A stretch of DNA of 40,754 nt from a virus. Made by a program: the position numbers and the translations under genes. Below the pieces are notes generated by a model. The model saw nothing but the letters and a program-made list of their open reading frames with translations. It was not told the DNA's origin and did not search any database. Location of the stretch: the IMG/VR virus record IMGVR_UViG_3300033233_000081, positions 1 to 40,754 of that record; one strand, 5' to 3'. How positions within the stretch are numbered: position 1 is the stretch's first letter; each line of letters begins with the position of its first letter. Positions 15,265-23,005 of the stretch are shown piece by piece.

Positions 15265-15700
15265 TCCGACGCCTGGTGTTACATCTGATTTATATACCAC
15301 AGTGATGGGATCTCTGATGAGGCAATATAGTGAGAAGGTAAATCCTGCATTTCAGAAGGCTCTGACTTATGGAGAGAGGACACAAACTACGGGTGCGGTC
15401 GGAGATTATAGCAATCTTAAGGATTTCTTTCAGTCTTCTTTGCAGAAAAATATGCAGTCGTATCAGCAAAAGACAGCTCCTGTCGCGCAAGAGATTGCTT
15501 CTACCGCCGGCTCCCCAGAGGCCTATCAGACCTTCAAGCTTGCGACAGAAGGATCTAGGAGATTTGGTTCTCATCTCGATTTTAGCAATATACAGAAGTC
15601 GTGGCAGGAATGGAAAGAGGGTATCAATAGATCCATGGCCGAACTAGGAATACAAGGGTTTGATATAGAAGAGCAATTTAAGAAATGGTATGGAGGATAA
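15188..15700 (+). CDS. Probable internal virion protein (small)
   Basis: A 170-residue Gln/Ser/Lys-rich helical protein with AAGGAGGATAAGAA before ATG 15188. Low hydrophobicity and repeated amphipathic helices (SLMRQYSEKVNPAFQKALTYGERTQ, FFQSSLQKNMQSYQQKTAPVAQEIA) are typical of podovirus internal or ejection proteins. Near the C-terminus KSWQEWKEGI resembles the KSWEDWQKSAWG ending of the next protein, suggesting a shared docking motif. It belongs to a run of four genes that likely make up the ejected internal body. Confidence 0.6.
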   Translation: MGARKPSVPQWQKEYQEFMQRVSSSSPTPGVTSDLYTTVMGSLMRQYSEKVNPAFQKALTYGERTQTTGAVGDYSNLKDFFQSSLQKNMQSYQQKTAPVAQEIASTAGSPEAYQTFKLATEGSRRFGSHLDFSNIQKSWQEWKEGINRSMAELGIQGFDIEEQFKKWYGG

Positions 15701-15703
15701 GAT

Positions 15704-16306
15704 ATGGCAGCTGTAGCACCAATCATTACAGCAGTAGCAGGATTAACAGCAATAGGGACATCTCTTTATGGGCTTATAAACGCCCCGAAACCTCCTAGCC
15801 CAAAGATTCCAAGGGAGGTTTTTAGTCAAATCCAAGCTAAGCTTCCTTCCATTAGTGGACTTTCCGAACAGGCAAGGCAGAACATAGCTCAGGCTCTGGA
15901 GCAATACCGAGCTGGGCAGCTTCTACCACAATATAAGACGATGCTTGATGATGCATATAAACAGAAATACGAACAGACTATGTCCAATCTAAGTGCCAGA
16001 GGTTTGGCAAATTCTTCTGTGGCTCTGCAGGCAAAATCCGAGTTAGACAGATGGTATCAGAACACTTACTATGATCTTCTAAATCAGCAATTAAAGACAG
16101 CTCTCAGCCAGCAGGGATTAGCACAAGCAGATATTGATACTCTGACTAGAGAATTGCAGGCATATGGATCCGCCACGCAAGGATATCTCATGGGGACTCA
16201 GGCGACAGCCGCAACTACATCTGGAGCTATGCAGGGGTTATCTAGTGGTTTCTCTAGTTTAAGCAAGTCTTGGGAAGACTGGCAGAAGTCGGCTTGGGGA
16301 GCATAG
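15704..16306 (+). CDS. Probable internal virion/ejection protein
   Basis: A 200-residue protein with GGAGGATAAGAT before ATG 15704. The N-terminus is a hydrophobic helix (APIITAVAGLTAIGTSLYGLI, residues 4-24), followed by long Gln/Ala-rich amphipathic helices (QARQNIAQALEQYRAGQLLPQYKTMLDDAYKQKYEQ...). This combination, a membrane-active N-terminus plus a helical body, is characteristic of small phage DNA-ejection proteins. The C-terminus is SSLSKSWEDWQKSAWGA. It lies before two larger internal-protein candidates. Confidence 0.65.
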   Translation: MAAVAPIITAVAGLTAIGTSLYGLINAPKPPSPKIPREVFSQIQAKLPSISGLSEQARQNIAQALEQYRAGQLLPQYKTMLDDAYKQKYEQTMSNLSARGLANSSVALQAKSELDRWYQNTYYDLLNQQLKTALSQQGLAQADIDTLTRELQAYGSATQGYLMGTQATAATTSGAMQGLSSGFSSLSKSWEDWQKSAWGA

Positions 16307-16315
16307 GAGGTTATT

Positions 16316-17935
16316 ATGCCTTTAGAGGATATTATCGGAGATGCGGTAGTGACAGGGGCAATTCCTAGGTCTGATGACTGGAAGACGGTAGTAACAGGGA
16401 AAATTCCCAGACATGGTGCACAGGATACTAGCGGAACAGTAGCGGAAATCATAGGGAAATCCCTAGCTGGTATTGATCGTTTTGTGAGGGGTGGTTTAGA
16501 GGGATTGTTCGGGCAGCCTACACAGGCTTCTGATAAATCTGGACAGCGAGTAACAGGGAAGATCCCGAAAGAACAGGCGCAGAAACAGGAGATGGACGTA
16601 GGCGCCAAAGTTCAGGAGTTAATGTCCAAGCTTAGTGAGGAAAATATAAAGAGAGCGCTTGAAGTAATCAGATATAGTGGCAAACCATATACTATGGGAT
16701 CCTTTGTGGAAGCTTACTCTATGGCCACTCAGGACAAACTCTCAGCACCAGAGAAGGAAGCACTAGAGGGACTAGAGAGGCTCGTTGGTAAGGACACTCC
16801 TATTATGGATGAGACTGGAGGACTTACCCCGAAGGTAAGCAGAAATAAGAGCGTAGTCACAGGGAAGATTCCCAAGCCACAGATTCAGACGTCTTCTTTA
16901 TCTGGCACACATGAGAAGCTTGCAACCGTTCTCGGGGGAGAGAGTCCCTCTGTTATAGAACAGTCTACAGTTAGTGCTATCAATGAGCTATTTAAAGGGA
17001 ACACAGAGGAATACAAAAAGAAGGCAGAAGAGTCGGACGCTAAGCTAGCTGATGCAATGAGTCGATATGCCGATGTGTCTGGCAAGGTGTTCGATAAACT
17101 ATTGGAGGTGTATAAACCGCTCATAAACTATGAGATCAAAGACGAGGGGAAGAAGAACGAGCTTTTCAGGAATCTTGCGATTGCTATCACAGGTCTTGCT
17201 TCAGTTGGTATGGGTGGGGCTGCTGTTCTTGGCTTTACTAGCGCTCTCCCAAATGTGATGAAACAATGGAGAGAGATGGACGAGGAAGAATACAAGCGTC
17301 AGTTAGAACGATTTAAACTTGAGCTAGAAAAGGCAAAGCTGCATGGTGATATTCTTTTAGAGAAGTTGAGAAATGATAGGGATGCCATATTGAAGGACAT
17401 GACTCTATCCCAGCAAGAGAAAATGACGTATCTGAAGATGCTGGAGCAGAATAAGCTAGAGTGGCTTAAGTTCAATACAAGGATGTTGCATGATGCTATG
17501 GTAGCAGCTAATAAGGTCACCACAGGCGGTGGAGATGCTTGGGAAAGACACACTGCTGTGAAGGCTAGAGCTGCGGAGGAGATAGAACAATTGTATAAAC
17601 AGGCGGAGGATGTAGAAAAGACCGACAGTAAGAAAGCGGAAGAGCTTAGAAGACAGGCTACCTTACTCGGTTCTGTATATGGTATCAAGGCTCCTAGTGT
17701 GGCAAAGAAGGAAAAGAAAGTCGATGTAGGATACTACAAGTCCTTCTTGGAGCTGAAGAGACAACTAGAGGAGCAGGTCGCTAGAGGTAACTATGTGGAA
17801 GCTAAAAAGATTGTGGAGCAATTACAGGAGGTGGCCACAAAAGCTATGGAGAATACGGGCGATAAGACTCTTTGGAGTGCTATCAATAGGATGTTAGAGG
17901 ATCCAAGATATACGATTATAGAGCAAGGGAAGTAA
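16316..17935 (+). CDS. Internal virion protein with four V-T-G-K-I-P motifs
   Basis: A 539-residue protein with GGAGGTTATT before ATG 16316. The first 190 residues carry a short motif four times: VVTGAIPR (11-18), VVTGKIPR (25-32), RVTGKIPK (78-85) and VVTGKIPK (180-187). After that comes a helical body with a hydrophobic segment (LAIAITGLASVGMGGAAVLGFTSALP, about residues 287-312) and long charged coiled coils (EEEYKRQLERFKLELEKAKLHGDILLEKLRNDRD and on). The membrane-like segment plus coiled coils suit an ejection protein. The motif is not one I know; it could be a docking peptide or a processing site. Confidence 0.65.
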   Translation: MPLEDIIGDAVVTGAIPRSDDWKTVVTGKIPRHGAQDTSGTVAEIIGKSLAGIDRFVRGGLEGLFGQPTQASDKSGQRVTGKIPKEQAQKQEMDVGAKVQELMSKLSEENIKRALEVIRYSGKPYTMGSFVEAYSMATQDKLSAPEKEALEGLERLVGKDTPIMDETGGLTPKVSRNKSVVTGKIPKPQIQTSSLSGTHEKLATVLGGESPSVIEQSTVSAINELFKGNTEEYKKKAEESDAKLADAMSRYADVSGKVFDKLLEVYKPLINYEIKDEGKKNELFRNLAIAITGLASVGMGGAAVLGFTSALPNVMKQWREMDEEEYKRQLERFKLELEKAKLHGDILLEKLRNDRDAILKDMTLSQQEKMTYLKMLEQNKLEWLKFNTRMLHDAMVAANKVTTGGGDAWERHTAVKARAAEEIEQLYKQAEDVEKTDSKKAEELRRQATLLGSVYGIKAPSVAKKEKKVDVGYYKSFLELKRQLEEQVARGNYVEAKKIVEQLQEVATKAMENTGDKTLWSAINRMLEDPRYTIIEQGK

Positions 17936-17936
17936 C

Positions 17937-20900
17937 ATGGATGCTCTATTTATAAAGGATTTTGCTACAGAGAAGATAACTCCATCTTTTGTCGATACAG
18001 TAAAAGCTGTTGCGTTGGGTGGTGGAGCTATCGCTGCTACCGCTCTTGCTGCTCCTGCTGGTGCTGCTCTTGCTCCTGTTGGTCTCGAAGCTGTCGGGAG
18101 TATAGCGCTTCCTATTCTGGTTGGTGGGCTGGAGAAGAGATATGTAGTCCCGAAGGTAAGAGAGCTAAGTGAGCCCGTCGGTAAGGTAACAGATATCGGT
18201 GTAGAAGTTGCTGGCGGACTCAAGCCTGGAGTCATGGCAGAGAAAGCTGTTCAGAGTGCTGCTTCTGCTTTTAGGTTGTCTCTCAAGCGTGCTCTTGCTG
18301 GCGGCATTGCTAGTGGTGCTGCTACAGGAACTATGCGAGAAATAGGGGGAGAAGATGTAAACTTGCCAAAGGAGATTGCTGGTGGTGGTCTTAGTGCTGT
18401 CGCTGTTACACTTCCTGTCCATGGACTACGAGGGTCTTTTCACCTGGTTGGTGATATTTTGAGTAAGACTAAGACGTATAACAAGGTGAAGGATCTTGCA
18501 GGTAAGCTGGTTGATAAAGTGTTCTTTGATGATGTCCCCAAGAGTGTGAGGCGACTGCTTGGTGGGTTTCCTTCCCTGGAAGCAACAGGAGAGGCGGTTC
18601 TAAATAATCAGTCAGAGAGAATTGCAAGGTTTATTGCGTCTAAGGAATTTACAGATTATTATGTGGGGTATCTAAAGAGGTTCTACGAGGACGGAGAAGT
18701 AGAGTTTATACTCAACTACGAGGATAAGTTCCATCCTCTCAGAAGAACATCCGTTGCTGCCGCTCTAGAGCTTATGCCTCGTGATCTCTTGGAGAAGTTT
18801 TACAACGAAGTGTATAAACCTTTGGGGAGATATGGTTATGAGGCATACGAAGCCTTTAGCAATAATTGGTATACCATAGCAACTAGAGATCTTGTAAAAG
18901 AGTTCAGAAGGATACATGCTCGATACAAGGACGAATATCTGAATACCCTCAAAGTTTACAACCTCGTTGTATCTCCGCACAAAGACCTTATTACAAGGCT
19001 GCAAAGCGTTAAGAGCATTTTAGACTTGCCAGAGAGAATCAAAAAGGTAGGCGATTTTAGGAAGATAAAAGAAGAAATAGATCCGAAAGCATACGAAGAA
19101 ATCAATAAGCTATATCTCAGAGCATTAGCAGCTACGGGTAGGGCATCCGATGCTAAGTATGTAGTCAGAAACCTCTTGGCTAACAGAGAACTAGATTCGT
19201 ATTCCATTTTTGTTCTGTCTCAGAATCCGGAGCGGCAGAAATTCTTTCTAGCAGCAGTCAAAGGTGCGGCAAAGTATATTGGCGAGAGAGCCAAATCAGA
19301 CGAAGAAGTAAGGGAAATTCTAAGGACAAAGATTGCGAAAATACTTGTCCCAAAGGTAAAGGTAAAAGATGTTGCGGTCGAGGCAGAGAAAGCATTCAGG
19401 AAAGACATAGGGTTCCCGTTCGAGTCCGATATTCTTGTATCGTTTTTCAAGATGGGCAACAAAGCACTGAACAGCAAGCTCATCTCCAGCAAGGAGTTAA
19501 AGGCGTTAGAGGAGGCGTTCAACTTCAAGAAGACTACTATTAAGAGAGGATTCAGGCGATCACTTGCTTTTATAGATAAGCTGAGGGGAGTCGGTATAGA
19601 ACCGGCAACAACGATACGAGAGACGGAAGAGAACATCGCCAAGGGTCTACTGAAGTATATAAAGAAAGACCCGTCGTTGGATCATCCTCTCTTTGTCCAG
19701 TTTCTCACCTATATGCCCAGGGAGAACTTTTACCCGCTTAGGTTCAGAACCGAGGATGTTATTGATATCTCCGAAGCTATAGACCAGTATATAGGGGCAA
19801 ACGCTGCTTCCTGGCGAAACGCTCTCAGGAGAAGGAAAGTCGCAACGCTAACAGAACATATTGGCCATGCGTTGAGAAGTAAAACACCTGAAGCACTATA
19901 TCCAGAGTTCAAGCAGAGTTCTGACCTAGTGAAAGCCTGGGTAACGGGAAGGCAGCTTCCGCTGGCGATAGGAGAATACAAGAAATTTGTAAATAGCGCA
20001 GTCGGGACATGGGGTGTCCATACGGAACCGAAGATCCAGAAGCTTGGCCTCCTGAAGACAGAGCGATGGAACTGGGAGAAGATCCCACCCATCTGGGGCG
20101 TGACTACGCAAACGATTTACATGCACCGAGGCCTTAAGCAGATGCTCGATAATCTTATGTCCTATGCGAGACTGAGGCCTGATATTCCCTGGGCAAGACA
20201 AGGAAGTAATGCTCTTACGTGGGTGAATAGCATGATCAAGCATATGGTGCTCAAGTTCTCTCTGTTCCATGCGGTTACTTTAACCAAGTCTGCAGTGTCG
20301 GCGAATGTTCCTTTGGAGGTAACAACCACAGCGCTAAGGAATGCTTTATGGAGTGTCTTTCAAGGCAAGAGCGTCTACGATGTTGCTAGTGCATATGATG
20401 AAGTTATAGACTTTCTGATGCTTGCTAAAAGATCAGACTTAGCGCCATTTCTTAGTGTCGGCATGTCTCAAATGGACAAGGAGCTTAGGGGCAAGTTCTT
20501 ACAGAGCCTCTATGATAAGCTTAGTTCTAGTCCATATATTGGACGATATTCAGATAAGATATGGACGACGTTCAATCTAGACGAACATCTGACATGGGAC
20601 TTGCTGTATCGGGATTACAAGATCCTCATTGCGAAACACTATGTAGATATGTTCAAGAGAGGCGAACTCTCATTGGAAGAGGCAGTCAGAAACATAGAGG
20701 AAATCAACAATATCTTTGGTGGTGCTAAGGACTGGTTCTTCATTTCCCCGAAGAAACAAATGTGGTTGAGACTTTTAGTATTCGCTCCTGACTGGTATCT
20801 TTCCCTCTGGCGAAACTTCTCTAGGTGGGCTGCTAAAGATGCGACATCTCTAGTTGTAGACTTCTACCCTGCTATGCTCAGATTACACTTGTATATAGCA

Positions 20901-21845
20901 AACATTATTCACTCAGCGGTTAATGGACAGAGCATATTTGAGAGAGTTTCGGAGGATCCAATAGAAGCGTTGAAGAACTGGAGGGATCTATTCAGGATAA
21001 CCATCCCACTCGTTGACAAGACGGGCAGGAGAAAACTCCTGAGTCTAGATATTGCTAGCGTAGAACTCGAGCCACTCGAAATGTTCTTCGGAAGTGCTTT
21101 TCTGCTGGAGAATGTTGGGAAGGTGCTTACCAGGAATGACATGACGGTGATGGAGAAGCTCATGTTTTTGTTTGGCGGGATGAGCAAAGAGTTCGGGAAG
21201 TATCTGACAACGAAGATGTCCTCCTTAGCCAGACTGACAGGGGAGCTTACATCCAATAGAGACCTCCCGCTATCGGAGAGGCTCATAGCTGGGATAAAAT
21301 CCATTGTCCCTATCGGGCTGATAGGCGCTGTTGGTCTGAGATATAAGAACTATGCTACCCTCCCGAATGACAGGTGGTTCATGGATTTCGCTCAGTTCAT
21401 GGAAGCATTATCGTTCAAGGCCAGGATCATGGATGATTTCGAGGATTATGTTGTCCGTAACATGCACAACGAGTTTGTGCAGAAGGATATAGACAGATTC
21501 TTCGACGAGTATATGGAATTATCAGCAGATCTCAGAAGGATGGATCTTATCCCGTCCAAGAGTAGGAATAACTTCTACGAGAGCATTGGTGCCGGGATCG
21601 TCAGGAAGCTGATGAAGGAGCTTTACATCACTGATCAAATAGATGCGGCAGTTAAGTATAGAGATAGAGAAGCGCTAGAGGAGATTAGAAGGACTGCTCT
21701 TTCTAGGACAATCCAGTCAATAAGGGAATCTAGACTGAGCCCGAGGATAAAGGCGGTTGCCTTACGAGAGGTTAAAAGGGTGGTCGATGCGGTTCTAAGA
21801 GAGAGAATGAGACAAGGCAGAGTAGAAGCATATAAGGAGGACTAG
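17937..21845 (+). CDS. Large internal virion/ejection protein
   Basis: A 1302-residue protein, the largest in the genome. An Ala/Gly-rich hydrophobic stretch covers about residues 25-63 (VALGGGAIAATALAAPAGAA and onward) and could insert into the host membrane. The rest is helical and strongly charged. A central portion (about 765-990: MIKHMVLKFSLFHAVTLTKSAVSANVP ... WLRLLVFAPDWYLSLWRNFSRWAAKD) recalls the conserved core of large podovirus internal proteins that carry a FAPxW-S-motif. No lytic transglycosylase motif is seen. ATG 17937 is one base past the previous stop. In this class the protein is ejected first and forms part of the trans-envelope DNA channel. Confidence 0.7.
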   Translation: MDALFIKDFATEKITPSFVDTVKAVALGGGAIAATALAAPAGAALAPVGLEAVGSIALPILVGGLEKRYVVPKVRELSEPVGKVTDIGVEVAGGLKPGVMAEKAVQSAASAFRLSLKRALAGGIASGAATGTMREIGGEDVNLPKEIAGGGLSAVAVTLPVHGLRGSFHLVGDILSKTKTYNKVKDLAGKLVDKVFFDDVPKSVRRLLGGFPSLEATGEAVLNNQSERIARFIASKEFTDYYVGYLKRFYEDGEVEFILNYEDKFHPLRRTSVAAALELMPRDLLEKFYNEVYKPLGRYGYEAYEAFSNNWYTIATRDLVKEFRRIHARYKDEYLNTLKVYNLVVSPHKDLITRLQSVKSILDLPERIKKVGDFRKIKEEIDPKAYEEINKLYLRALAATGRASDAKYVVRNLLANRELDSYSIFVLSQNPERQKFFLAAVKGAAKYIGERAKSDEEVREILRTKIAKILVPKVKVKDVAVEAEKAFRKDIGFPFESDILVSFFKMGNKALNSKLISSKELKALEEAFNFKKTTIKRGFRRSLAFIDKLRGVGIEPATTIRETEENIAKGLLKYIKKDPSLDHPLFVQFLTYMPRENFYPLRFRTEDVIDISEAIDQYIGANAASWRNALRRRKVATLTEHIGHALRSKTPEALYPEFKQSSDLVKAWVTGRQLPLAIGEYKKFVNSAVGTWGVHTEPKIQKLGLLKTERWNWEKIPPIWGVTTQTIYMHRGLKQMLDNLMSYARLRPDIPWARQGSNALTWVNSMIKHMVLKFSLFHAVTLTKSAVSANVPLEVTTTALRNALWSVFQGKSVYDVASAYDEVIDFLMLAKRSDLAPFLSVGMSQMDKELRGKFLQSLYDKLSSSPYIGRYSDKIWTTFNLDEHLTWDLLYRDYKILIAKHYVDMFKRGELSLEEAVRNIEEINNIFGGAKDWFFISPKKQMWLRLLVFAPDWYLSLWRNFSRWAAKDATSLVVDFYPAMLRLHLYIANIIHSAVNGQSIFERVSEDPIEALKNWRDLFRITIPLVDKTGRRKLLSLDIASVELEPLEMFFGSAFLLENVGKVLTRNDMTVMEKLMFLFGGMSKEFGKYLTTKMSSLARLTGELTSNRDLPLSERLIAGIKSIVPIGLIGAVGLRYKNYATLPNDRWFMDFAQFMEALSFKARIMDDFEDYVVRNMHNEFVQKDIDRFFDEYMELSADLRRMDLIPSKSRNNFYESIGAGIVRKLMKELYITDQIDAAVKYRDREALEEIRRTALSRTIQSIRESRLSPRIKAVALREVKRVVDAVLRERMRQGRVEAYKED

Positions 21846-21846
21846 T

Positions 21847-21993
21847 ATGCCTAAGAAGCTAGATGACTGTGTAAAGAAAGTCCGAAGGGAAGGATACACA
21901 AAAGATCAAGCATATGCCATTTGCTCTAAGACCACAGGCTATGTTAGAAAGAAAGGCGGCGGTTGGAAGAAGAGAAAGAAAAGCAAGAAATAG
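21847..21993 (+). CDS. Small basic protein with C-x17-C pair
   Basis: A 48-residue protein with AAGGAGGACTAGT before ATG 21847. It reads MPKKLDDCVKKVRREGYTKD, then QAYAICSKTTGYVRKK and a Lys/Gly/Trp-rich tail (KKGGGWKKRKKSKK). The pattern C-x-K-(x)-EGY-x-K-xx-A-AIC-TG recurs in short phage and plasmid proteins; I know no function. The very basic tail suggests nucleic-acid contact. Two Cys residues (C8, C26) could be paired or metal-bound. Confidence 0.65.
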   Translation: MPKKLDDCVKKVRREGYTKDQAYAICSKTTGYVRKKGGGWKKRKKSKK

Positions 21994-22002
21994 GAGGAGC
22001 AC

Positions 22003-22338
22003 ATGTGGAACGAACTTATTGATAAGCTTAAAAACGTGTCTGCCAAACTTATGGACGAAGTGGAAAGTCGAGTTGATAGTGGTGAGACTAATCAGGAGAC
22101 TCTTGCTCTTCTGAAGGAAGTCAGACAGACTATCGCTCTGGCATATAAGATGCAGCTAATTACGAAGGGGGAGGTGGAGGACTTTCGGGAAGAGGGAACA
22201 GAGGACGAGTTTGAGGATCTCAAGAAAGACATATCTATAACCGAGGTTCCAGAGGAAGATGAGGCAGATACCACCGAAGGGAAGGACGAAGAAGAGGAAG
22301 AAGAGGATGACATCGAGAAGATACTGAGGGATTTCTAG
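22003..22338 (+). CDS. Acidic small protein upstream of terminase block
   Basis: A 111-residue protein with AGGAGGAGCAC before ATG 22003. The N-terminal 60 residues are a helix pair (ELIDKLKNVSAKLMDEVESRV...TLALLKEVRQTIALAYKMQL). The C-terminal half is extremely acidic (EEDEADTTEGKDEEEEEEDD) and ends DIEKILRDF. It could be a small terminase or a DNA-mimicking or assembly protein. The helical N-terminus with a short linker is compatible with a terminase small subunit, but no helix-turn-helix is evident. Confidence 0.6.
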   Translation: MWNELIDKLKNVSAKLMDEVESRVDSGETNQETLALLKEVRQTIALAYKMQLITKGEVEDFREEGTEDEFEDLKKDISITEVPEEDEADTTEGKDEEEEEEDDIEKILRDF

Positions 22339-22348
22339 GAGGGAGACG

Positions 22349-22597
22349 ATGGAAATGCTTAAGCTTGTGCTTGGTATACTGGTTAATATGCGCTATTTTG
22401 CTTACTTCATCTCAACAGCTCTCGGTTTTGTGCTGTTCATACTATCGCTCGAGAAGATTCAGTGCTTACCTTATGTTCTTACCTTCTTGTTTATATCATA
22501 CATACCCCTGTTGTTTGGGAGGAAAGAGCATGGAGTTAGACGAGAGAACGTTGGTCTTGGAGGTCAAGATGCAGAATTTAGAGAAGACACTCTCTGA
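22349..22597 (+). CDS. Two-transmembrane protein, holin-like
   Basis: An 82-residue protein with AGGAGGGAGACG before ATG 22349. Two hydrophobic segments, residues 16-34 (YFAYFISTALGFVLFILSL) and 42-56 (YVLTFLFISYIPLLF), are followed by a hydrophilic, charged tail. The last 23 codons overlap, in another frame, the start of the next membrane gene. Size and topology suit a class II holin. With the candidate at 5788 the phage would have two holin-like genes in separate places, so one may have another role. Confidence 0.55.
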   Translation: MEMLKLVLGILVNMRYFAYFISTALGFVLFILSLEKIQCLPYVLTFLFISYIPLLFGRKEHGVRRENVGLGGQDAEFREDTL

Positions 22598-22739
22598 GTT
22601 GAATGAGAAAGTATGCTCGATATCAGCTCAATTAACTGAGTTGCGCATTCTTATTGAGAGATCAGAGAAGAAGCTGGCCATTGCTGTTCTTAGCTTTATT
22701 GCTGCTCTGATCATACAGTTTATTGTGAGGAAGTTATGA
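22530..22739 (+). CDS. Tail-anchored coiled-coil protein, XhlA-like
   Basis: A 69-residue protein. The frame is open from 22365, but ATG 22530 follows GGGAGGAAAGAGC and yields a compact protein, so that start is preferred. Residues 1-45 form a coiled coil (VLEVKMQNLEKTLSELNEKVCSISAQ...) and residues 49-66 a transmembrane segment (LAIAVLSFIAALIIQFIV) with a basic RKL end. This is the layout of XhlA, a membrane protein of Bacillus PBSX-type lysis cassettes. It overlaps the previous gene by 68 bases and its TGA overlaps the next ATG (ATGA). Confidence 0.55.
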   Translation: MELDERTLVLEVKMQNLEKTLSELNEKVCSISAQLTELRILIERSEKKLAIAVLSFIAALIIQFIVRKL

Positions 22740-23005
22740 ATCTCGACAAGAGACTTCTCTTCGAGTATTTACAACAGATTAGGACTGAATTGCAGGGGGA
22801 CAAGCGACTAATGCTGGAGATCTCTAAGTATCTCAAAGAGAAGGGGTTCGTTGTGCCAGAGGATGATTTCGATAAACAGTTCTGGAAGGCTATGGCCAGG
22901 TTTGTGGATAAGCATGGTTATCTAGCTAGGGACTACGTTCTGCTTTCTATAGAAGCATACAGAAGGGGTATTCGATATGGCAAAGCTAGATCCTGTCTTT
23001 GCTAA
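22736..23005 (+). CDS. Hypothetical protein, candidate terminase small subunit
   Basis: An 89-residue helical, charged protein (LLFEYLQQIRTELQGDKRLMLEISKYLKEKGFVVPEDDFDKQFWKAMARFVDKHGY). It starts at the ATGA overlap with the membrane gene, and its last 29 bases overlap the terminase large subunit start, implying translational coupling. A gene fused this tightly to the large terminase is often the small subunit. The length is short for that and no DNA-binding motif is clear, so the call rests on position. Confidence 0.5.
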   Translation: MNLDKRLLFEYLQQIRTELQGDKRLMLEISKYLKEKGFVVPEDDFDKQFWKAMARFVDKHGYLARDYVLLSIEAYRRGIRYGKARSCLC

